Origin: an uncultured Cedecea sp.
Lineage (GTDB): Bacteria > Pseudomonadota > Gammaproteobacteria > Enterobacterales > Enterobacteriaceae
Length of the DNA: 64,000 bases
Direction of reading: 5' to 3'
NCBI RefSeq assembly: GCF_947498825.1
Contig: NZ_CANMLV010000001.1
Location: 558,001 to 622,000 of the forward strand
Position 1 is the first letter of the stretch. Every line of letters begins with the position of its first letter. This document shows positions 44,790-54,801 of this stretch, piece by piece. The notes below the pieces were generated by a model. The model saw only the letters and a program-made list of their open reading frames with translations, had not been told where the DNA came from and did no database searches. The position numbers were made by a program, and so were the translations under genes.

Positions 44790-45806
44790 TCATTCATTGC
44801 TTTTACCAGACATCGTCGGCATTGATGTCAGACGCGTCACTTGGGCATTTTGTCTGTTTTCCCATATAACGGTAAGAGCTCTTTGCAATGCAATGAAAAT
44901 AAACAATAAAATGCCTATAGCAATTTTGGTCCACCATGAACTGAGCGTACCATCAAAGTTAATATAAGTCTGAATCAAACCTTGAATAGCAACCCCAAAA
45001 AGTGTCCCGAGAACCGTACCTACACCACCACTCAATAACGTTCCACCAATCACCACAGAGGCTATTGCGTCCAGCTCAACGCCGACACCTGATAAAGCGT
45101 AACCCGCCTGGGTATAGATAGAAAACACAATTCCAGCCAGTGTCGCCAGTCCGCTGGATAGCATATAAATTCGAATCGTGACGCTACGGGTTGATATGCC
45201 CATCAAACTGGCAGAGGTCGCACTTCCACCCAGAGCATAAACCTGATTGCCGAATCGGGTACGATGAGCAAGAAAAATGCCGAGAACCACCACTGCCAGC
45301 ATAATTAAGGCAAGAATACTTAAACGCCCACCGCCAGGAATTTTCCACGCCAGTGTCGACAGGGTGTCATAGACCGGATTATTAATCGGTATCGACTCTT
45401 CAGAAATTAAATAGCTTAGGCCACGCAAGAAAAACATACCTGCAAGGGTAATGATAAATGCCGGAATTTTGAGGGCATCAATCAGTAGTCCCATAAAAGC
45501 GCCGAACATACAGCCCATCACGAGCATGAGTGGAAAAGCAACGAATGGAGAAATCTCCCACACCATAATGGCTTTGGCTAAAAACACACCGGTGAAGGCA
45601 ATAACTGACCCCACAGAGAGATCAATACCGCCAGAGATAATGACAAACGTCATGCCAACCGCGATAATGCCCAAGAAAGCATTGTCCGTAAGAATGTTGC
45701 AAATAACGCGCGTTGACGCAAACGCAGGGAACTGAGTCAGGCAATAAATATAGCCGAGAATAAATACACCTATGGTGATAATCAGCGGTAAATTACGTTT
45801 TATCAT
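44790..45806 (-). CDS. yjfF: Sugar ABC importer permease YjfF
   Basis: 338 residues from the ATG at 45806 (MIKRNLPLIITIGVFILGY, as in E. coli YjfF); longer in-frame starts were rejected. A BPD_transp_2 ribose-type permease with about ten helices; FVIISGGIDLSVGS is the family signature. Forms the membrane pore with YtfT. It starts inside ytfT with a 14-bp overlap. Last gene of the ytfQRT-yjfF unit. Confidence 0.93.
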   Translation of the reverse strand: MIKRNLPLIITIGVFILGYIYCLTQFPAFASTRVICNILTDNAFLGIIAVGMTFVIISGGIDLSVGSVIAFTGVFLAKAIMVWEISPFVAFPLMLVMGCMFGAFMGLLIDALKIPAFIITLAGMFFLRGLSYLISEESIPINNPVYDTLSTLAWKIPGGGRLSILALIMLAVVVLGIFLAHRTRFGNQVYALGGSATSASLMGISTRSVTIRIYMLSSGLATLAGIVFSIYTQAGYALSGVGVELDAIASVVIGGTLLSGGVGTVLGTLFGVAIQGLIQTYINFDGTLSSWWTKIAIGILLFIFIALQRALTVIWENRQNAQVTRLTSMPTMSGKSNE

Positions 45807-46812
45807 GATTGTATATTCTCTTGATAAGGGAGATAAAGCGTGGCGACTGGGCAATAAGCACACACAAGACAACAATAGCTTTTACCACCTGATTCAGTTC
45901 CGGCTGGAAGCCAGAAAGCAGGATCCCGGTATTCATTCCCTGGATAATAAGAGCCCCAATCACGGAGAGAAAAATATTAAACCGCCCCCCCATGAGGGCC
46001 CCACCGCCGATGACAACCGCCAAGATGGCATCCAGTTCTAACCATAATCCAGCATTATTAGCATCAGCTCCGCGAATATCTGCCATCACAATAATGCCGG
46101 CAATCGCTGCACAGACTCCGCTCAAGACATAGGTTAAACACACCACCGTTTGCGTACGGACACCGGCATTTTTCGCGGCCCGAATATTGATACCGGTAGC
46201 TTCAATAAACATACCCAAGGCTGTTTTACGGATAAATAACCAGAATACAATTAAGGTCGCCAGCGTGATAATGACTGGTGTGGGAAATAACAGAAAACTC
46301 CCGCTGCCCATCCAGGCAAGCGCGGGAGAAGTAAAAGTGACGATTTGCCCCGAGGTTATCAGTTGTGCAACACCGCGACCGGCTACCATCAGAATAAGTG
46401 TTGCTACAAACGGTTGGATCTTGAGAACAGAGACTAGGATGCCGTTCCATAATCCAGCAAGCACGCCAGATCCTATCGCAGCAAGCAGAACCACAGGTAA
46501 ACTATGTCCTGCTACGGTCATGGATGCAGCTGTCGCGCCTGCTATCGCCATAATCGCGCCGACTGAAAGGTCAATTCCTCCAGTTGCGATAACCAGTGTC
46601 ATACCAATCGCTAACAGAGCAACGGGTGCGGCACGGTTAAGAATATCAATAGGGCTGCCAAATAACCGACCATCTTGCAGAGTAATATTAAAAAAGTGGG
46701 TTGAAACCAAGCTATCGGCGATAAGCACCAATAGCAGGGCTATCACCTGCGGTGTCCCTTTCGGCCAGGTGAAACGCCCCTTTTCTGATGCAGACTGAAA
46801 AAAAGTTCTCAC
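45793..46812 (-). CDS. ytfT: Sugar ABC importer permease YtfT
   Basis: 339 residues from a GTG at 46812, chosen because GAGGAG ends six bases before it; an ATG at 46839 in frame (348 residues) has no ribosome site. E. coli YtfT is 341 residues and is alike from the WP.G.PQ block onward. Ribose-type permease with LVIATGGIDLSVGAIMAI. It begins 10 bp after the ytfR stop. Confidence 0.92.
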   Translation of the reverse strand: MRTFFQSASEKGRFTWPKGTPQVIALLLVLIADSLVSTHFFNITLQDGRLFGSPIDILNRAAPVALLAIGMTLVIATGGIDLSVGAIMAIAGATAASMTVAGHSLPVVLLAAIGSGVLAGLWNGILVSVLKIQPFVATLILMVAGRGVAQLITSGQIVTFTSPALAWMGSGSFLLFPTPVIITLATLIVFWLFIRKTALGMFIEATGINIRAAKNAGVRTQTVVCLTYVLSGVCAAIAGIIVMADIRGADANNAGLWLELDAILAVVIGGGALMGGRFNIFLSVIGALIIQGMNTGILLSGFQPELNQVVKAIVVLCVLIAQSPRFISLIKRIYNHDKT

Positions 46813-46822
46813 GTAGTTCTCC

Positions 46823-48325
46823 TCATGCTGCAATGGCATTCATAATGGCCGTCACCGAAAGGTCGGCTAATGGGATCTCAGCAATCTGTTTAAGATCACG
46901 CATAACGATAACGCGATCGGCATACCCGACCAGTTCTTCAAGTTCTGACGAAATAACCAGCAAAGCGAGTCCGTCTGCACAGAGGGTTTCAATCAACCGA
47001 ATAATTTCTGCGTGCGCCCCAACATCAATGCCTCTGGTAGGCTCATCAAGGATTAAAAATTGGGGTTTAGTCAGTAACCAGCGCGACAGCAACACTTTTT
47101 GCTGGTTTCCACCCGATAACAATTCTATCGGTTGTTCTGAATTCGGGGTCCGAATGCCAAGCTGGCGAATAAACCGCTCGGCGACAGCCTGCTGTTCTTT
47201 ACGTGAAATAGGTCTTAGCCAGCCACGCTGGGCCTGTAGTGCTAAAATAATATTCTCTCTCACTGATGCCGCACCGATAATGCCATCGGTCTTACGATCT
47301 TCAGGACAGAAACCCATTCCGGTGCGAGAAGCACAGGACGGAGACCGAATATTCACAGACTTGCCTTTTATCCAGGCCTCGCCGCTGTCAGCTGGCTTAA
47401 TACCAAAAATGACTTCTGCGGTTTCTGTGCGTCCTGACCCTAGCAAACCCGCCAGACCAACAATCTCCCCCGGTCTGACTTGTAGGTCAAAGGGATAAAT
47501 CGTGCCTTTTTTGCCAAAATTTTTGAATTCAGCAACCGGTTTATCACTCAATAAGGTACGTCCGGCACGCTGCAATGCTTTGGTATCCAGCTCCCGGCCT
47601 AACATCATTTTGACCAGTTCTATTTGTGGTAACTTCGCGGTTTCATGGCAGCCAACGAATTCGCCATTACGCAGCACCGTAATGCGATCGCTCACTTCAT
47701 AGACTTGATCAAGAAAATGGGTGACAAAAATCAAACTAACCCCTTGAGCTCGTAGCTGACGCATCAAGGTAAATAGCATTTCAACTTCCTGACTATCGAG
47801 ACTGGCGGTGGGTTCGTCGAGGATTAAGACCTTAGCAGAAAGGTCAATTGCACGGCAGATAGCGACAATTTGCTGCATAGCCACTGAAAAACGATTGAGT
47901 GGTTCCCGGACATCCAGAGAGAAGCCGTACTCGGCCATCAATTTGGTTGCCTGTTCTTCCATTTTTTTGCGGCAGATAAAGCCCAGACGTCGCGGCTCGC
48001 GACCAATAAAAAGATTATCGGCAATCGACATATTAGGCAGCAGATTCACTTCCTGATAAACCGTACCAATCCCTAACTGCTGAGCATGTGCGGTATCACG
48101 TGGGGAAATAAGTTTGCCATCAAGCCAGATGGTTCCCTGACTGGCATGATAGACCCCGGTCAGTGTTTTTATCAGGGTCGATTTCCCGGCACCATTTTCA
48201 CCCAGCAGAGCCATAATTTCCCCTTTTTTCAGGCTGAAATTAACATTGCTCAGCGCTTTTACACCGGGAAATATTTTACTGAGTCCTTCGGTACGCAGGA
48301 TCTCTCCATGCCGCTCCGCAGTCAT
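46823..48325 (-). CDS. ytfR: Sugar ABC importer double ATPase YtfR
   Basis: 500 residues, the E. coli YtfR length. Two ABC domains in one chain: the first with Walker [10 protein letters not shown] and Walker B LILDEPTASLD, the second with a degenerate Walker A (GLLGSGRTE), signature LSGGNQQK and [11 protein letters not shown], the usual asymmetry of sugar importer ATPases (RbsA, AraG, MglA). A 165-bp gap with a degenerate ERIC-like palindrome lies between ytfQ and this gene. Confidence 0.95.
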   Translation of the reverse strand: MTAERHGEILRTEGLSKIFPGVKALSNVNFSLKKGEIMALLGENGAGKSTLIKTLTGVYHASQGTIWLDGKLISPRDTAHAQQLGIGTVYQEVNLLPNMSIADNLFIGREPRRLGFICRKKMEEQATKLMAEYGFSLDVREPLNRFSVAMQQIVAICRAIDLSAKVLILDEPTASLDSQEVEMLFTLMRQLRAQGVSLIFVTHFLDQVYEVSDRITVLRNGEFVGCHETAKLPQIELVKMMLGRELDTKALQRAGRTLLSDKPVAEFKNFGKKGTIYPFDLQVRPGEIVGLAGLLGSGRTETAEVIFGIKPADSGEAWIKGKSVNIRSPSCASRTGMGFCPEDRKTDGIIGAASVRENIILALQAQRGWLRPISRKEQQAVAERFIRQLGIRTPNSEQPIELLSGGNQQKVLLSRWLLTKPQFLILDEPTRGIDVGAHAEIIRLIETLCADGLALLVISSELEELVGYADRVIVMRDLKQIAEIPLADLSVTAIMNAIAA

Positions 48326-48368
48326 ATTATTCTCCTCGCTACAAATTAGCCCTCTGTAAAAAGAGGGC

Positions 48369-48487
48369 TATACCCGTCATACTTCAAGTTGCTTGGGCGT
48401 TGATTTCAACATCCTGTAAAATCATCCATTACCATTAATTAAATAAAATCAACTTCGACAAGCAACTCGAATTCCTCAGGAGATATA
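48369..48487. repeat. Degenerate ERIC-like palindrome inside the ytf operon
   Basis: Left end TATACCCGTCATACTTCAAG equals the right end of the other copies in reverse; right end is worn (GCAACTCGAATTCCTCAGG). Arms TTCAAGTTGCTTG...GTTGATTT and AAATCAAC...CAAGCAACTCGAA form a long imperfect stem, but the core (TAAAATCATCCATTACC) differs from copies 1-3. It lies in the ytfQ-ytfR gap. Confidence 0.7.
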
Positions 48488-48490
48488 AAA

Positions 48491-49447
48491 TTAATATCCC
48501 ATATTTTTCTTTTTCTCTAATTCTGCTGCTGCGGTATCAGGCAAATAGAGATTAGACTCAGTAATAATCAGTTTTTCAGGTACTACGCCATCTTTTTTGA
48601 ATTTTTCCAGCGCATCAAAAGCAGGCCCCGCCATATTAGGCGTCAACTCAACACTGGCATTCGCTTCTTTATCAAGCATTGCTTTATAAATATCAGGAAC
48701 ACCATCTATTGACCCGGTAAGAATATCACTTCCTGGTTTCAGACCGGCTTCTCTGATGGCCTGAATGGCGCCTATAACCATATCATCATTATGGGCATAG
48801 ACCATGCAGATATTCTTACCATTATTCTCTGCTTTAATAAAACTCTCCATGACTTCTTTACCTTTACTACGGGTAAAGTCGCCGGACTGAGAGCGGATTA
48901 CTTTAATATTAGGTGCATTAGCAATAGATTCTGCGAAACCTTTTTTACGATCAATTGCGACACTGGCTCCCACGGTTCCCTGTAATTCGACGACATTGCA
49001 AGGCTTACCATCAAGGGTTTTAATTAGCCACTCACCAATCAATTTACCTTCCAGTTCATTGTCAGCTCTGACGGTTGTCATATAGAGTGAATTATCTTTT
49101 ACATCAATAGAACGATCCAATAAAAACACAGGAATTTCATAATCTTTTGCTTCTTTCAGCACGGGTTCCCAGCCTGTTGCAACAATAGGTGCAATGAAAA
49201 TGGCATCCACCCCTTGAGCAATAAACGAACGAACTGCTTTAATCTGATTTTCTTGTTTTTGCTGGGCATCGGCAATTTTTAAAGTAATACCACGTTTCTC
49301 AGCTTCACTTTTCGCTACGCTGGTTTCTGCCGCCCGCCATCCAGACTCAGAACCAACTTGAGAAAATCCTACTGTTAAGGGAGCAGCAATAACCATAGAT
49401 GACATTGCTGCGGATACTGCAGTAACTAAAACCAGGCGCTTCCACAT
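48491..49447 (-). CDS. ytfQ: Periplasmic galactofuranose-type sugar binding protein YtfQ
   Basis: 318 residues, the E. coli YtfQ length. Signal peptide of about 21 residues (MWKRLVLVTAVSAAMSSMVIA), mature PLTVGFSQVGSESGWRAAE. Ribose/galactose-type binding protein (Peripla_BP_4). E. coli YtfQ prefers galactofuranose and binds furanose sugars; its place here next to ara genes makes an arabinose form a fair candidate. First gene of ytfQRT-yjfF; an AraC-type promoter is seen upstream at 49560-49623. Confidence 0.94.
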   Translation of the reverse strand: MWKRLVLVTAVSAAMSSMVIAAPLTVGFSQVGSESGWRAAETSVAKSEAEKRGITLKIADAQQKQENQIKAVRSFIAQGVDAIFIAPIVATGWEPVLKEAKDYEIPVFLLDRSIDVKDNSLYMTTVRADNELEGKLIGEWLIKTLDGKPCNVVELQGTVGASVAIDRKKGFAESIANAPNIKVIRSQSGDFTRSKGKEVMESFIKAENNGKNICMVYAHNDDMVIGAIQAIREAGLKPGSDILTGSIDGVPDIYKAMLDKEANASVELTPNMAGPAFDALEKFKKDGVVPEKLIITESNLYLPDTAAAELEKKKNMGY

Positions 49448-49559
49448 AATAAATCCTCATGAATGATGATTAATATTGGCTCAAACGTGTTTACATATAA
49501 ATAATAAAACAAAACAGTTGATTAAGCTGTGTCACAAATCGCAAAAATTTAATAACAAC

Positions 49560-49623
49560 CTTATAATTAACCCATATTTATGCACACATTAAAGAACAAC
49601 TATCCATATGGATTTTTATGCCG
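49560..49623 (-). promoter_or_regulatory. AraC (araI-like) site and promoter of ytfQRT-yjfF
   Basis: On the minus strand, CGGCATAAAAATCCATA (49623-49607) matches the araI1 half-site at GCAT and ATCCATA. Four bases later TAGTTGTTCTTTAATGTGT (49602-49584) takes the place of I2, weaker but with TAG kept. Then comes an 18-bp spacer and TATAAG (49565-49560). This is the araI1-4-I2-18-minus-10 geometry of the araBAD promoter. As there, no good -35 exists. Expected start near 49553. No convincing CRP site was found. Confidence 0.72.
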
Positions 49624-49728
49624 TCACTTTCCTCCAATAAAATAAAATCACGCATTAAAAGATAAGCACAAATTTTCACAGACAGCCTTCAAATAAAAAA
49701 CCAAATTCACAGCCACGCTATTTTAAAT

Positions 49729-50709
49729 TTAAACAGCATGCTTTGATTTTTGTTTATATCGGTCAAAGATAACCGCCGCCAGTAAAATCACACCTCGAAC
49801 CACATATTGCGAGAAAGGTGAAATATTAAGTAAGTTCATGGCATTTTCAACAGTACCGAGAATAAGCACCCCGGCGACAACATAGGAAATTTTTCCAATA
49901 CCGCCTTTTAGCGATACCCCACCCAATACACAAGCCGAGATAACTATCAGTTCATAACCGATAGAGGTCATCGGCTGGCCACTGGTCATACGTGAAGCAA
50001 GAATAATCCCCGCAGCCGCAGCGACTAATCCGGAAAGCACAAAAATAATAATTTTAGTGCGTACCACCGGGACACCCGCCAGCCTTGCCGCTTCTTCATT
50101 ACCGCCGATCGCCAGAGTATTACGTCCGAAAGTGGTTTTATTCAGTAAAAAACCAAAGATAATCAGACAACTTACCGTCAGCCAGATCGGCGCCGGAAGT
50201 CCAAACCACGTTTCATACCCTAAAGCAAAGAAACGCTCATCTTCGATCCCGACCGCTTTACCATCAGAAATGATATAGGCCAGCCCCCGGACAATTTGCA
50301 TGGTGGCAAGCGTTGTGATCAGTGCATTGATTTTCAGGCGAGCAATGACAAACCCATTGACCAAACCGCTCAGCATACCAAGCAGTAACCCTGCCGATAC
50401 GCCCAACCACAAACTTTCGGTCATATTGATAACCACTGCCGTGGTGACGCCAGCGCAAGCAATAACAGAGGCGACCGATAAGTCAAAATCGCCCGATGCC
50501 AGGCAAAATAGCATGCCACACGCTACCATTCCCGACATAGAAACAGCCAGACCCAGCCCCTTAATATTGATGAAGGAAGCGAAGTTAGGCACAAAAATTG
50601 CGCAAACAATAAATAATACGGCAAAGACCACCAGCATACCGTAGTTATCCCAAATGCGACCAAAACTGAAGGCCGATTTGCCGGTAGCACTGGGCGATAA
50701 TGTAGACAT
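49729..50709 (-). CDS. araH: L-arabinose ABC importer permease AraH
   Basis: 326 residues from the ATG at 50709, preceded by AGGAGC; another ATG at 50727 overlaps the araG stop (ATGA) and would add six residues. Ribose-type permease, with LASGDFDLSVASVIA and GGNEEAARLAGVPV. It ends 281 bp before ytfQ with no terminator-like hairpin seen, so read-through into ytfQRT-yjfF is possible. Confidence 0.95.
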   Translation of the reverse strand: MSTLSPSATGKSAFSFGRIWDNYGMLVVFAVLFIVCAIFVPNFASFINIKGLGLAVSMSGMVACGMLFCLASGDFDLSVASVIACAGVTTAVVINMTESLWLGVSAGLLLGMLSGLVNGFVIARLKINALITTLATMQIVRGLAYIISDGKAVGIEDERFFALGYETWFGLPAPIWLTVSCLIIFGFLLNKTTFGRNTLAIGGNEEAARLAGVPVVRTKIIIFVLSGLVAAAAGIILASRMTSGQPMTSIGYELIVISACVLGGVSLKGGIGKISYVVAGVLILGTVENAMNLLNISPFSQYVVRGVILLAAVIFDRYKQKSKHAV

Positions 50710-50723
50710 TTTATGCTCCTTAA

Positions 50724-52244
50724 TCATACGGGCTCACTCTGTTTCGGCATAGCCAGGCTAAGCGCCTGTTGTTCACTCCCTTCGGAATGTAATAACTCCC
50801 CGGCTATTTCACCTTCACGCATCACGATAATTCTGTCAGCAAGGCCAAGCACTTCCGGTAAATCGCTTGAGGCAAATAACACCGCGACACCCTGCTTTGC
50901 CAGGGCGTAAATCACGTTATAAATTTCATGTTTTGCTCCCACGTCAATACCGCGGGTTGGTTCATCAAGCAAAATCACTTTCATTTCTTCTGATAACCAG
51001 CGTCCCAGAATCGCTTTCTGTTGATTTCCTCCTGAGAGATTCATGATCAGCTGTTCAGCAGAGGGGGTTTTAATGTTCAAAGCACGGATGTGTTTATCTG
51101 CGTTATCCGTTTCCCACTGACGATTAATATAGAAGCCGGCACCGACAGACTTACGTCTGGCACTGATATTGATGTTATCGCGTACTGAATGAACCGGAAT
51201 GATCCCGTCAGCTTTTCGGTCTTCCGGGCAGAGCATCATTCCCGCCCGAATCGCATCAGCAGGTTTAGTGATATTCACTTCCATGCCATCAATGAAAACT
51301 TTGCCACCGGTAATACGTGTTCCGCCAAATAAACCTTTCATTAATTCACTTCTGCCCGCCCCGACCAGGCCAAATAATCCGACAATTTCGCCGCAACGCA
51401 CCGTCAGTGAAATCGGTGTCCTGACTCCAGGAGCTTTAACATTATCCAGTTTCAGACAAACAGAGCCCTGCTCACGTGGCTGCCAGCCATAGATATCCCC
51501 CAACTCCCGTCCAACCATTGCCTGAACTAATGAGTCATGATTGACCTGCTGCATATCATCAAAGGTGGTGACATAACGCCCATCCTTAAATACAGTGATG
51601 GCATCACTGAGAGCAAAAATTTCTTCCATACGGTGAGAAACATAAAGGATCACCCGTCCTTCACTGCGCAACTCACGAACAACCCGAAACAAATTGTCAA
51701 TTTCGCGGCGTGACAGCGAGCTGGTGGGTTCATCAAAAGCAATAACCTTGGCATTACGGGCCAGTGCCTTGGCAATTTCCACCATCTGCCACTGACCAAT
51801 AGATAAATATTTAAGTGGCGTATCAGGGCTGATATCCAGCCCTAAATGTTCAAGTTGCAACCGGGCCTCGTAATTGAGCAAAGACCGATTCACAATCCCG
51901 CTTTTATGAGGCAGCTGGCCGAGATAAATATTCTCCGCCACCGTCATTTCAGGGATCAGATGTAACTCCTGGTAAATAATCGCTACCCCTGCATTGAGCG
52001 CCGCAGGCGTATCAGCAAACGTGACTTCTTCACCGCGCAAAATGATGCTGCCTTGTGTCGGTGAATAGTTACCGCTAAGGATTTTTAACAGGGTTGATTT
52101 CCCTGCACCGTTTTCCCCCATCAGGGCATGGATCTGACCGGCGTAACAGTCAAAGCTGATATCCTGCAATGCCTTCACGCCGGGGAAGGTTTTGCTGATT
52201 CCGCGAAATGAAAGATACGGCGAGTGGGGTGTTTGCTGTTGCAT
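50724..52244 (-). CDS. araG: L-arabinose ABC importer double ATPase AraG
   Basis: 506 residues from the ATG at 52244 ([20 protein letters not shown]), preceded by GGAGACATT; the upstream open frame is not conserved. Two ABC domains: first with GENGAGKST and FDEPTSSLS, second with degenerate [17 protein letters not shown] and [17 protein letters not shown] and NINISARRK are AraG-specific blocks shared with E. coli. Middle gene of araFGH. Confidence 0.96.
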   Translation of the reverse strand: MQQQTPHSPYLSFRGISKTFPGVKALQDISFDCYAGQIHALMGENGAGKSTLLKILSGNYSPTQGSIILRGEEVTFADTPAALNAGVAIIYQELHLIPEMTVAENIYLGQLPHKSGIVNRSLLNYEARLQLEHLGLDISPDTPLKYLSIGQWQMVEIAKALARNAKVIAFDEPTSSLSRREIDNLFRVVRELRSEGRVILYVSHRMEEIFALSDAITVFKDGRYVTTFDDMQQVNHDSLVQAMVGRELGDIYGWQPREQGSVCLKLDNVKAPGVRTPISLTVRCGEIVGLFGLVGAGRSELMKGLFGGTRITGGKVFIDGMEVNITKPADAIRAGMMLCPEDRKADGIIPVHSVRDNINISARRKSVGAGFYINRQWETDNADKHIRALNIKTPSAEQLIMNLSGGNQQKAILGRWLSEEMKVILLDEPTRGIDVGAKHEIYNVIYALAKQGVAVLFASSDLPEVLGLADRIIVMREGEIAGELLHSEGSEQQALSLAMPKQSEPV

Positions 52245-52308
52245 AATGTCTCCATATTTAAGCCATCGACGGGGTTTTATCCCCGCCTCTCTGACGTTCG
52301 TCTGGAAT

Positions 52309-53298
52309 TTACTTACCACCCAGCCCTTTCTTATCAAGTTCTTCTTTAAAGTTATCTCTTGTTATCAACACGACATCCGTGACTTCGGTGAATTTTGGTG
52401 GTTCAACACCTTTTGTCACCCACTCATACAGCATTTCGCTACTCTTATAGCCATGGACATCGGGGCTTGGCAGCAGAGAACCATAGAAGCCTGTCGCCTG
52501 TTGTTTTGACAGTTCACTGACGGCATCAACGCCATTGATCCCAATACCGACGACATCTGCGGCCTTAAATCCCTGCCCTTCTGTGGCACGAACGCCACCC
52601 AGCACCGTGTTGTCGTTCATTCCGACAATTAACCAGTGTTTTACTTCAGGATGCTGAACTAGCATGGAGTTAGCGGCATCGAATGCGCCAGGAATATCGT
52701 TTGATTTCGTCGGAACTTTATAAATTTGCTTTTCCGGGAAGCCTGCAGCTTTCAGGGCATCCATTGAGCCAGAAGTACGACGCCGGGCAGTATCCAGCTC
52801 ATCAGCGGTAATCGCCATCACTGCCGTGTTACCCACATCCCAGCCGCGTTTTTGCATCTCCTGATATAATTCCTGTCCCTGCCGTTCACCAATTTTGGTC
52901 GCGGCCATCATCACTAATGGCACCGTATCCATCGGCTTACCTTTGGCAGTCACAAACTGATCGTCGACCGCAATCACTTTCATACCGTAGCTGTTCGCTT
53001 TAGCGACGATGGCCGATCCTAGTTTGGGGTCTGGGGTACAAATAACAAATCCTTTCGCGCCATTGGCTGCCAGGCTATCGATGGCATTCAGCGTTTTTTC
53101 CCCATCGGGAACTGCGATTTTAATGACTTCAAACCCAAGATCTTTTCCTGCTTTATCGGCAAATTTCCATTCCGTCTGGAACCAAGGTTCCTCCGGTTGT
53201 TTCACCAAAAAACCGAGCTTCATTGTTTCTGCGATAGCGGATTGTGACATAACAGCGGTCAGGCCAATTATTGCCAGCGCTTTAGTAAATTTGTGCAT
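52309..53298 (-). CDS. araF: Periplasmic L-arabinose binding protein AraF
   Basis: 329 residues from the ATG at 53298 ([23 protein letters not shown] signal peptide, 23 residues); a longer frame to 53331 is unconserved. Mature protein [21 protein letters not shown] is almost the E. coli ABP sequence, with the sugar contacts region [15 protein letters not shown] kept. High-affinity L-arabinose (and galactose) binder feeding AraGH. GGAGCATGTC precedes the start. The 412-bp gap to araC contains two AraC-like half-sites. Confidence 0.97.
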   Translation of the reverse strand: MHKFTKALAIIGLTAVMSQSAIAETMKLGFLVKQPEEPWFQTEWKFADKAGKDLGFEVIKIAVPDGEKTLNAIDSLAANGAKGFVICTPDPKLGSAIVAKANSYGMKVIAVDDQFVTAKGKPMDTVPLVMMAATKIGERQGQELYQEMQKRGWDVGNTAVMAITADELDTARRRTSGSMDALKAAGFPEKQIYKVPTKSNDIPGAFDAANSMLVQHPEVKHWLIVGMNDNTVLGGVRATEGQGFKAADVVGIGINGVDAVSELSKQQATGFYGSLLPSPDVHGYKSSEMLYEWVTKGVEPPKFTEVTDVVLITRDNFKEELDKKGLGGK

Positions 53299-53402
53299 GA
53301 CATGCTCCAGCTTGCTTGTAGGGTTTTTCAAGTAAGTTCGATTTAAAACAATGTATTAGCACTTATGAGTCAATACTCAGATGCCTACGATAGTTTTAAC
53401 GG

Positions 53403-53537
53403 AAAATTAATCGTCCATATTTGAGCGGAGTCACATGGCAGAAATACAGTAATTCAGTGCATGAATTCAGCGATTATTGCCATAAAAAAAACAGCAATTG
53501 TTAATGAACTCATCAGGCAATGGTCGAATTATCCATA
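53403..53537. promoter_or_regulatory. AraC half-site candidates upstream of araF
   Basis: Two TCCATA-ending half-sites on the plus strand: AAAATTAATCGTCCATA (53403-53419) and TGGTCGAATTATCCATA (53521-53537). They point away from araF, opposite to the I1 orientation in araB. The remaining gap 53299-53710 is AT-rich, with no gene. No clear second half-sites or CRP site were found. Confidence 0.5.
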
Positions 53538-53710
53538 TGGCCAGCAATTTCTCTCGCTGTAATAATTCGCATGACTGATAAGGAATAAAATATCGTTAAT
53601 CAATCCCAGTAATATTATAAAAATAATTAAATCTTACTGGCAGATGACAGTTTGAATAGTTTTATTAAATTTGCTTATTCCCGCACCATGCAAGAATAAG
53701 CAAAAAATAG

Positions 53711-54562
53711 TCAGGATGATTCGTACCCGGCACGGAACTCACTTGGGCTGGCCCCCGTCGATTTTTTAAAGACGCGCGAAAAATAGAGCTGATCTTCAAA
53801 ACCGATATTTCTTCCGACACTGGCAATCGGCATGCGGGTAGTACTGAGTAATAATTTCGCCTGGCTAATACGTTGATCCTCACGCCAGCTCAAAATACTT
53901 ACCCCTAACTGCTGACGAAAAAGATGTGAAAGACGTGATGCAGAAAGGCAGACATGCTGAGCAACACTGGCAATATCAAAATCACTGTCTGCCAGATGTT
54001 CGCTGATGTAATGACAGGCGTCCCGTACCCGATTATCCAGTGGCGGATGTAGCGTGGCATTGAGCATTTCCATTCGACGCAACAATAACTGTTCCAGCAG
54101 ATTTATCGCCTGTAATTCCGCGTAACGCCCCTCTGACTGACCCGCATCGATAATTTGCTGAAAAAATTTATAAAAATCATCAAGTCGCTGTTCATCAGGT
54201 CGATAAAAACCGGTTTTTGCAAAGATAGGATCCCAGTTTAGCCACTCCAGCCAGTAGGCCCGAGGACGAAAATAGACCCATTGGTGATACCACTCTTTAC
54301 TCTGCGGCACCCGCCCATAGTGATGAATTTCACCAGGCGGGAACAGTAACATGTCACCGGGTTTACAAATGAAGCTCTGATCCTGATTGCTAATAATACC
54401 CTCGCCACGAATGGTTAAATTAAGAATATAACCTTTCATTCCCAGCGGTCGGTCAATAAAAAAATCCAGGGGGCCGCCGGCCTCTATCGGCGTTAATCCG
54501 GCGACAAGATGGGCATTAAAGGAGTAGCCCGGTAACAGGGGATCGTTTTGTGTTTCAGCCAT
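53711..54562 (-). CDS. araC: Arabinose regulator AraC
   Basis: 283 residues from the ATG at 54562 ([19 protein letters not shown], as E. coli AraC); a longer frame to 54691 runs back over the operator and was rejected. The N-terminal cupin binds arabinose and dimerises ([26 protein letters not shown]); the C-terminal AraC/XylS domain has two HTH motifs ([42 protein letters not shown]). It is nine residues shorter at the C-terminus than E. coli AraC. Divergent from araBAD across a 339-bp control region. Confidence 0.97.
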   Translation of the reverse strand: MAETQNDPLLPGYSFNAHLVAGLTPIEAGGPLDFFIDRPLGMKGYILNLTIRGEGIISNQDQSFICKPGDMLLFPPGEIHHYGRVPQSKEWYHQWVYFRPRAYWLEWLNWDPIFAKTGFYRPDEQRLDDFYKFFQQIIDAGQSEGRYAELQAINLLEQLLLRRMEMLNATLHPPLDNRVRDACHYISEHLADSDFDIASVAQHVCLSASRLSHLFRQQLGVSILSWREDQRISQAKLLLSTTRMPIASVGRNIGFEDQLYFSRVFKKSTGASPSEFRAGYESS

Positions 54563-54589
54563 CGTGATATTCGCTCCAGTAAGAAAAAC

Positions 54590-54607
54590 AGAAACCATTT
54601 GTCCATA
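54590..54607. promoter_or_regulatory. araO2 operator in the araC leader
   Basis: AGAAACCATTTGTCCATA, differing from the E. coli O2 sequence I recall by one base (CAATTG there). It lies 28 bp upstream of the araC ATG. Its TCCATA ends 211 bp before that of I1, the E. coli loop length. Confidence 0.82.
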
Positions 54608-54748
54608 TCTATTTTTCACGCGCCTGCGGGGTACTATGGGAAGTCTGAAAAGCCTGTATTTCTCGATAACGTCGTGTTTCACCTGCGACAATGCAATATC
54701 CGCGCGTGAAATAGCGACTGGATGGCATAATTAGTTTTACTATATTTT

Positions 54749-54788
54749 TGCCAAATAAATCCATATCGAATATTTGCACAGCATCACA
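54749..54788. promoter_or_regulatory. araO1-like half-site and CRP site
   Basis: TGCCAAATAAATCCATA (54749-54765) takes the place of an O1 half-site. TTTGCACAGCATCACA (54773-54788) aligns with the E. coli araBAD CRP site, with the TCACA half perfect, and is centred at about -91.5 from the predicted araB start. Confidence 0.72.
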
Positions 54789-54801
54789 GTTTCTCTCTTA
54801 A

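Noticed and set aside
49640-49700. CRP site upstream of the ytfQ AraC-like site
   Set aside because: Minus-strand TGTGAAAATTTGTGC has one good half only; not strong enough to report as a site.
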